64,000 nucleotides of DNA from Clarkia xantiana subsp. parviflora. Lineage: Eukaryota; Streptophyta; Magnoliopsida; Myrtales; Onagraceae. Of this stretch, positions 58,802-64,000 are shown piece after piece. Numbering within the stretch: position 1 is the stretch's first letter; each line of letters begins with the position of its first letter. The notes below the pieces were generated by a model, which had not been told where the DNA came from, ran no database searches, and worked only from the letters and a program-made list of their open reading frames with translations. Where the stretch lies: NCBI GenBank assembly GCA_036873135.1, contig JAPTYO010000023.1, positions 4,413,834-4,477,833 on the forward strand, written 5' to 3'. A program made the position numbers and the translations under genes.

Positions 58802-61800
58802 TGTAACACCCGGTATCAAATTTGAGGACTAAAGTCTTTAGTAAAAAATTTCAAGGCCAGTTACACCTAGTGACAAAACTTAATTGGAAAAGATGTTTAT
58901 TAAAAATTTGTTATAAACCTACGTTGGTGATGTGGTTGAAGTGAAAAGCTTGGCAAAATCCAATCGTACGAAACCTAGCAGCAGCTCCATTTTGTTTCTC
59001 CATGCCCTAAAAAAAGAGTACTCCTAAAACAAATCTTACACCATCGGAGATGAAAGGAGGTAGTTGAAGGTTTCGGAGAGCGTAAAAGAGAGTAACCCAA
59101 ACCGAAAGTGACGTAACAAGGAGGCCTAGGCATGAGAATCAGTCGCCACTTTCTGTAGAAGAACACTATAAGCAAGTAATCTCACAACCATCATCTTATG
59201 GATGTTTATGGATATATATGTTAGAGAGAGAAAGCTTCGAAGGTCCTTTAATGGTGGATTTCGTTTTGTTGGTTTTAATTTTCATTTTTGGCCATGGTTA
59301 GACTCTAGGGGATCTAAGTAAAGTGGTGAAACCTAATTTTGTTGAGCTGTTTATTAGATACCAAGTCTGGAAATTTCGGAATACAATTTAGAACGATCAC
59401 TTTGAGGCCTCAAAAGTTATACTTTCACTAGTTATTTCACAACATCGACTCAACATTGTTGTAGTTCATTGTAAGGGCTTTCCAAAGACACCAAGAACAC
59501 CCAAAACCGATCACGGACGAGGGAGAATCGAGCCTCCAAAGTTGGCTATGCAACCTGTAAATTCTGGTCCTAAGTTGAAGATGAAGTTGACCACGCCCGG
59601 CCAACTTTGACCGACTCGTGTGGGCACCCCGGATGTCAAAACGCGACGCCGTTTCGAAATTGGACTAATAATTGAAAACTGTACTTACAGTTATTTTTAG
59701 GAATTTTTCTGAGATGGTCGGAAAATCGGTGAATGGACCCTAGAATATTTGAGTTCTGATTAGGGTTAAGAACCTATGAAAGGTCTGAACTATCACCCAT
59801 GTTAACGGGAGAGGTCTGAAATTTAAAAAGTTCATAACAGAGGTCTGAAATTTACGTTTTGTTGATAACAGCGGTCTCTGTTAGTTTTTTCCGTTAAAAC
59901 TAACGAAAGTTGGTCACATGCTTGGCATGTGACCGGAAATAAATTTTTTTTCCAAAAATGCCCTTCTATCAAGTGTGCCCCTCACATGCTTGGAGTGAAA
60001 AGACCAAAATGCCCTTAAAGCCACCACGGTACTCCGGTGACCACCAATCGTACTCCGGCGACCACCACCGTACTCCGGCGACCACCACCAAGGCTCCGAT
60101 TGGGCCAAAATCGGAGCCACCGGCCCCGATTGGGCTCCGATCGGAGCCACCGGCCCCGATTGGACTCCGATCGGAGCTTTTTTGCTTCGACCAGAGCCAC
60201 AAAGCTCCGATCGGAGCTTTTTGGCTCCGATCGGAGCTTTTTTGGCCCCGATCGGAGCTTTTTGGCCCCGATCGGAGCTTTTTGGCTGAGGTGGTGGCCG
60301 GAGTCGGGTCGCCGGAGCCGAGGTGGTGGCCGTCGGAGTCGAGGTGGTGGTCGCCGGAGTCGGGTGGTGGTGGCCGGAGTCGGGTGGCGGTGGCCGGAGT
60401 TGGGTGGTTTTAATTTGACTTTAGGGGTAAAATTGTCATTTTACATTTACTTAAATAAGATATTAAATAAAACAAAATATTAAAGGGGCAAAAATGTCAT
60501 TTCACACAATTCTGTTAAATTTAACCCTTAAAATGGACGGAAAACCTCAAATCAACAAAATTGAAATTTCAGACCTCTGTTATTAACTTTTTAAATTTCA
60601 GACCTCTCCCGTTAACATGGGTGATAGTTCAGACCTTTCATAGGTTCTTAACCCTTCTGATTAAGTAGATAGAAATTTAGTGGACATTGTGGTTCGGACG
60701 GAAGGTCTTATGCTCGTTATTGTACTATTTTTAGCAAGATCGGTTCGACAGAGCTGTTGACGTTAGTTTTGGGGTTTCGGTTGAGGTAAGTAGTTTTAGC
60801 TTATTTCTATATATACAAAATAAATATTTTCTGCATTGCATGAAGTTTCAAAGATATGCCATTTTCGAGCATGAAAATAATTTCGTATTTTGAAATTCGG
60901 ATCAAGTGCTTAAAGTTCTGTTATGAATTATGTATATTTTGATACGGTCGATTTTGCAAGAATGTTTCCGTTATACGTTTCGATATAATATTTTTATAGG
61001 AAATTAATTACTAAAAAAATATTTTAAGAACTTCGTTATCTGTCTCTGATTCTGTACTCGTAAGTCTGGCTATGATCTAAACCCTTACGAGGCCCCTCCG
61101 ACGTATGCATACGAAGATCGATCGACTCTGGCCGACCCAGCGGATATATCTGGGCTCTGTATCCTTCCAATGGGGGATAAAACATTGGAGCCGACCCAGT
61201 GGCATACCTGGGCTCTGCATCCTTCCAATGGGGGAAAATATTGGAGCATTCCTACATGCATATTAAGTGTTGTGAAAAGACTAGAGCAATCTCTAATCCG
61301 TTATGTTCTGTTCCGTTCCGAATTTCGATTAAGTTCGAAACCTCTGATTCTGTTCTGTTCCGACTTTCTATTAAGTTCGAAACCTCTGATTCTGTTCTGT
61401 TCCAAATTTCGATTAAGTTCGAAACCTCTGTTTATGTTTTCTTCCAACTTTTAAATAAGTTTGAAACCTATTTTCGGATTAATCTCTGACTCTGATCTAT
61501 TTTGAAGTATTGAAAAGTCTGCATCCTTTGTTCAACAACTAATTTTTATAAATTAGGTTCTGTGAAAGTTTTGAACCCTGCATTGAGTCCAAAATTCTGT
61601 TATGTTTAAAGGTTTGAGATGTTTAATGTTTAGCCATGTTATACAACATTTTTAGTTCACTATCATTATTTTTCTAAGTACTTGATCTGGTAGGAATAAT
61701 GTAAGGATTGCTTACTAGGTTGCTCCCAGCAACTTACCCCCAATTCAACCCCCTCAGTTTCAGAATAAGTTGATCAGTATTTCGGGTGCTCGGTATATGA

Positions 61801-62056
61801 GGACCTTCTAGATAACATGTGAAGACACGATATGTTGGATGATATCAGAGTACACAGCGGAAGCATGAAGTTGACATATTCATAAATTTTTATCGGTGTA
61901 TGAGGAGGTATTGGATTGTAAGTATCATAGCTCTTTCTATTTGAACTCCATTGATATTTAAATAAAGGGTTTTTGAGCTTCGCTATTTACTGTTTTATTA
62001 CTAGTAAATAGCGGCCATCACCCTTTAACTTCCATGGTGGATTTCGGCGCGTGACA
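58802..62056 (+). mobile_element. Long Ty3/gypsy (Tekay/Del-type) 3' LTR, 3.26 kb with a nested insert
   Basis: Starts TGTAACACCCGGTATC and ends CGGCGCGTGACA. The usual late-LTR signature is present: GCCGACCCAGTGGCATAC, GGGCTCTGCATCC, and GTTGCTCCCAGCAACTTACC near 61720. Without the 901-bp insert (element plus duplication) it would be about 2.35 kb. Three near-identical TCTGATTCTGTTCTGTTCC units lie at 61300-61440. Confidence 0.65.
59763..60654. mobile_element. MULE-like foldback element with GATCGGAGC repeat core, 892 bp, TSD TTCTGATTA
   Basis: Arms of over 130 bp start GGGTTAAGAACCTATGAAAG and pair nearly perfectly. Perfect 9-bp TTCTGATTA flanks at 59754-59762 and 60655-60663. The core (60010-60400) is built from GCTCCGATCGGAGC palindromes with TTTTTGG spacers and GGTGGTGGCCGGAGTCGG repeats. 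Long open frames in the core are compositional. Confidence 0.92.
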
Positions 62057-62271
62057 CAACCACATCAGCAAGCCTATATACATATGAAATGATGTTTCAA
62101 ATATTATATACAATATAGCCAAAAATGATCATATATATAATCTAAATATATACCGTTTCCACTCATAAATAACTCATTCTACATAGATATAAATAAATAT
62201 ACTAAATATATATATGTACAAGAATATGCAGGGGGGTCTCCTCCATTGAAGAAAGAAAGAGGTGATTATAT

Positions 62272-62813
62272 TCAGCTGAGTTTCCATGGCAGGCAGTGGA
62301 GTTGAGAGCAGGACCCCGTCCATGAACTCAAGCACTCCCTTCCATCGCAACACTTACAAACCATTCCCAGCGTCGCCAACACCTTCGAGTATCCTATATA
62401 TATACATACGTACAATCATCATTTGATTGATATGTTTTTTATTTCGACAATTTTAAGAAAACAAAGTGGAAATAAACCATATGATAATTGAGACATCGAA
62501 TATTAAAATTTTAAATCAAAGACTAGCAATTAGAAATATGACACAAAAGTAAGATTGTTTTTAAATTCTTAACCCTATATATAATCACATCCATAAACAT
62601 ACATAATATGTATAAAGTCACAAAATAACAACACAAAAGTATATATATAGAGGTCATGCATATATATATATATATATATATACCTTGTTGAGATGGTAGG
62701 ATAGATAGGGTTCTTGCTGCATCACATACTACTCTGTTGTGAGGTGAAGAGCAAAGAAAAAAGCAGAACCAGATGAGGAGAAGAAGAGGTTGCTTGGAGT
62801 TGGACATGCCCAT
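62272..62813 (-). CDS. Small secreted cysteine-rich protein, 83 aa
   Basis: Exon 1 is 62813-62684 and exon 2 is 62393-62272 on the minus strand; the 290-bp intron begins GTATATATAT and ends TATATATAG, splitting a glycine codon. The joined frame is 83 aa ending TGA. Residues 1-32 form a signal peptide (LLLLIWFCFFLC core, cleavage likely near VCDA). The mature part ends with six cysteines spaced C56-x-C58-C59-x4-C64-x7-C72-x4-C77, with CKCCDGRECLSSWTG and CLPWK. I have seen similar plant-wide secreted peptides of unknown function but cannot name the family. A secreted or wall-associated role is inferred. Two ATGs open the frame three codons apart; the first is taken. A TATA-rich stretch lies upstream at about 62856-62890. 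Confidence 0.8.
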
Positions 62814-63193
62814 TATTGAATTCCTTTCTTTCTACTCTACTCCTCCACTAGGCCATATATATATACAACATATACATATATATATATATATAACATGATA
62901 ATAATGATTGAGAGATGTTGGATTGGGATGTTTGCTTGTCTGCAACTGGTGCTTCTAGAACAAGGCAAAGACATTTGAATGTGAATGGAGTTGAGCCATG
63001 CCACACGTTTTGGCCTGTTGCGGTGGCGGGGCCAACCCCCACGGAAATTAGAATCGAAGCTTCCTCTTTTTAATTTAATAATTGAAAAATTAAATTAGAT
63101 GGCATGACTAGTGATGTATCGATGGCGCAGTTCATTTTATTTATATACAAAATATTAAATTTAAAATGTTCGAGTCTGATTTGGGAGATCTTA

Positions 63194-63600
63194 AAGTTCG
63201 GATTTTGGCGTGGAATTATTGTATTTCATGCAGAAACGACGAGCTGAGTAAGGTCCATTGTAAACTATGAAGTTTGATGTTTTTCGGCCAAATTCATCCG
63301 TTTAGGGGTCGAAATTGCAGTTTTATGTTTATGTCAGTCTTTTTTGTAATTTGTCGGTTTTGTTAGAGTCTGTTTGTAAATTTCGGATTTTTACCTAGGG
63401 CTAGGGTTTTTGTTTTCAGTATTTAAGATATGTTTAGCCTTCTTTACATTCAGTTGAATTATATATGAAAAAATTGAGGTTTTCCTCTACTCTGCGTCAA
63501 TTCTTCGGTATTCTTTTGAATCAACAAATTCTTGCTCCTCTATCCCACAAACTCCTGGCATTCCTTTAAATCAACGAGTCTTTGCTTCACCTATCCCATC
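63194..63600 (+). repeat. Dispersed LTR-like repeat, copy 4
   Basis: TTCGGATTTTGGCGTGGAAT, GGGGTCGAAATTGCAG, TTGTCGGTTTTGTTAG, GGGCTAGGGTTTTTG and TTGAATCAACAAATTC match the copies at 11509, 49871 and 57290. Its tail contains a short internal duplication (CTCCTCTATCCCACAAACTC / CTTCACCTATCCCATCAC). Confidence 0.6.
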
Positions 63601-64000
63601 ACGCTGCAACAGAGTTTAAGGGATAGATAAAGTGAGTTTAAACTAAAATTCCTCACATGGAATTTCAATTAAATTGAAATTTTAGTTTATGCATGGTTGC
63701 AAATATATGCATAGTAATACATGGCTGTATAAATTGTTTTTTTAAATTAAAAGTTTTTAACTTTTAATGTAATTGTTTTAATTTTACTATATTGATGCAA
63801 CTACTATTGTTATATTTACAATCCGAAGTTCTCTCCTCAACTCGGGGGATAGAGCATGGAAACTCTTGTTATTTGTTAGTAAGTATTATCTTGTATGATT
63901 GTATATGTTATTGTAGATATTATCCTTGTCGATAACATATTGATGTTATTATCTACAAGATATAGTTTGTATCTATAAGTTTAATATAAATATATGATGC
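63601..64000. other. AT-rich end of the window
   Basis: Nothing recognised. Confidence 0.5.

Noticed and set aside
59914..60483. Long overlapping frames on both strands with repeated SDRSPIGAG/ SELFGPDRS phrases
   Set aside because: They arise from the GCTCCGATCGGAGC palindrome repeats in a foldback element and are open on both strands.

Overview
This window is nuclear DNA of a flowering plant, most likely a eudicot. It is AT-rich and gene-poor, its genes have GT-AG introns, and most of it is transposable-element sequence of plant type: Ty1/copia and Ty3/gypsy LTR elements, CACTA, Mutator-like, hAT-like and Harbinger-like elements, Helitrons and tRNA-derived SINEs. No bacterial operons, CRISPR arrays or rRNA/tRNA genes are visible.

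Four host genes look intact: a PAR1-family secreted cysteine-rich protein (+, 10350-11157, two exons); a RINGv (C4HC3) membrane-anchored putative E3 ligase (+, 35588-38858, two exons around a 2.66 kb intron packed with repeats); a universal stress protein of the UspA type (+, 52607-53515, four exons); and a small secreted six-cysteine peptide (-, 62272-62813, two exons). A fifth host-derived locus is a 5'-truncated copy of STA1/PRP6 (-, 55130-56800) broken by an in-frame stop.

Region by region: 1-10 kb holds a copia LTR start, MULE-like foldback elements, a SINE piece, a Helitron, a Harbinger-like element, a solo LTR and a hAT-like element, ending at PAR1. 11-25 kb is a retroelement graveyard: a copia relic on the minus strand, a non-autonomous CACTA carrying exons of an En/Spm-associated protein, a second decayed copia element with a 166-bp tandem duplication, a solo LTR, a third copia fragment, and a hairpin made of inverted LTR starts. 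25-35 kb has a MURA-type transposase relic and three more Helitrons, two of them tail to tail. 35-39 kb is the RINGv gene, whose intron holds a minisatellite, a SINE and two foldback elements with perfect 9-bp target duplications. 39-44 kb holds two nested LTR retroelements without gag-pol that instead carry reading frames resembling polypyrimidine-tract-binding-protein RRM domains; this is the most unusual feature here. 44-52 kb has CACTA, MULE-like and hAT-like remnants. 52-57 kb is the USP gene and the STA1 pseudogene. 57-62 kb is a collapsed Ty3/gypsy element with a long 3' LTR interrupted by another foldback element. 62-64 kb is the small peptide gene and a further copy of a dispersed LTR-like repeat.

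The intact genes do not form a pathway; they are separate host genes kept among repeats. What links the window is recurrent insertion by the same few element families, several identified by matching termini and target-site duplications.
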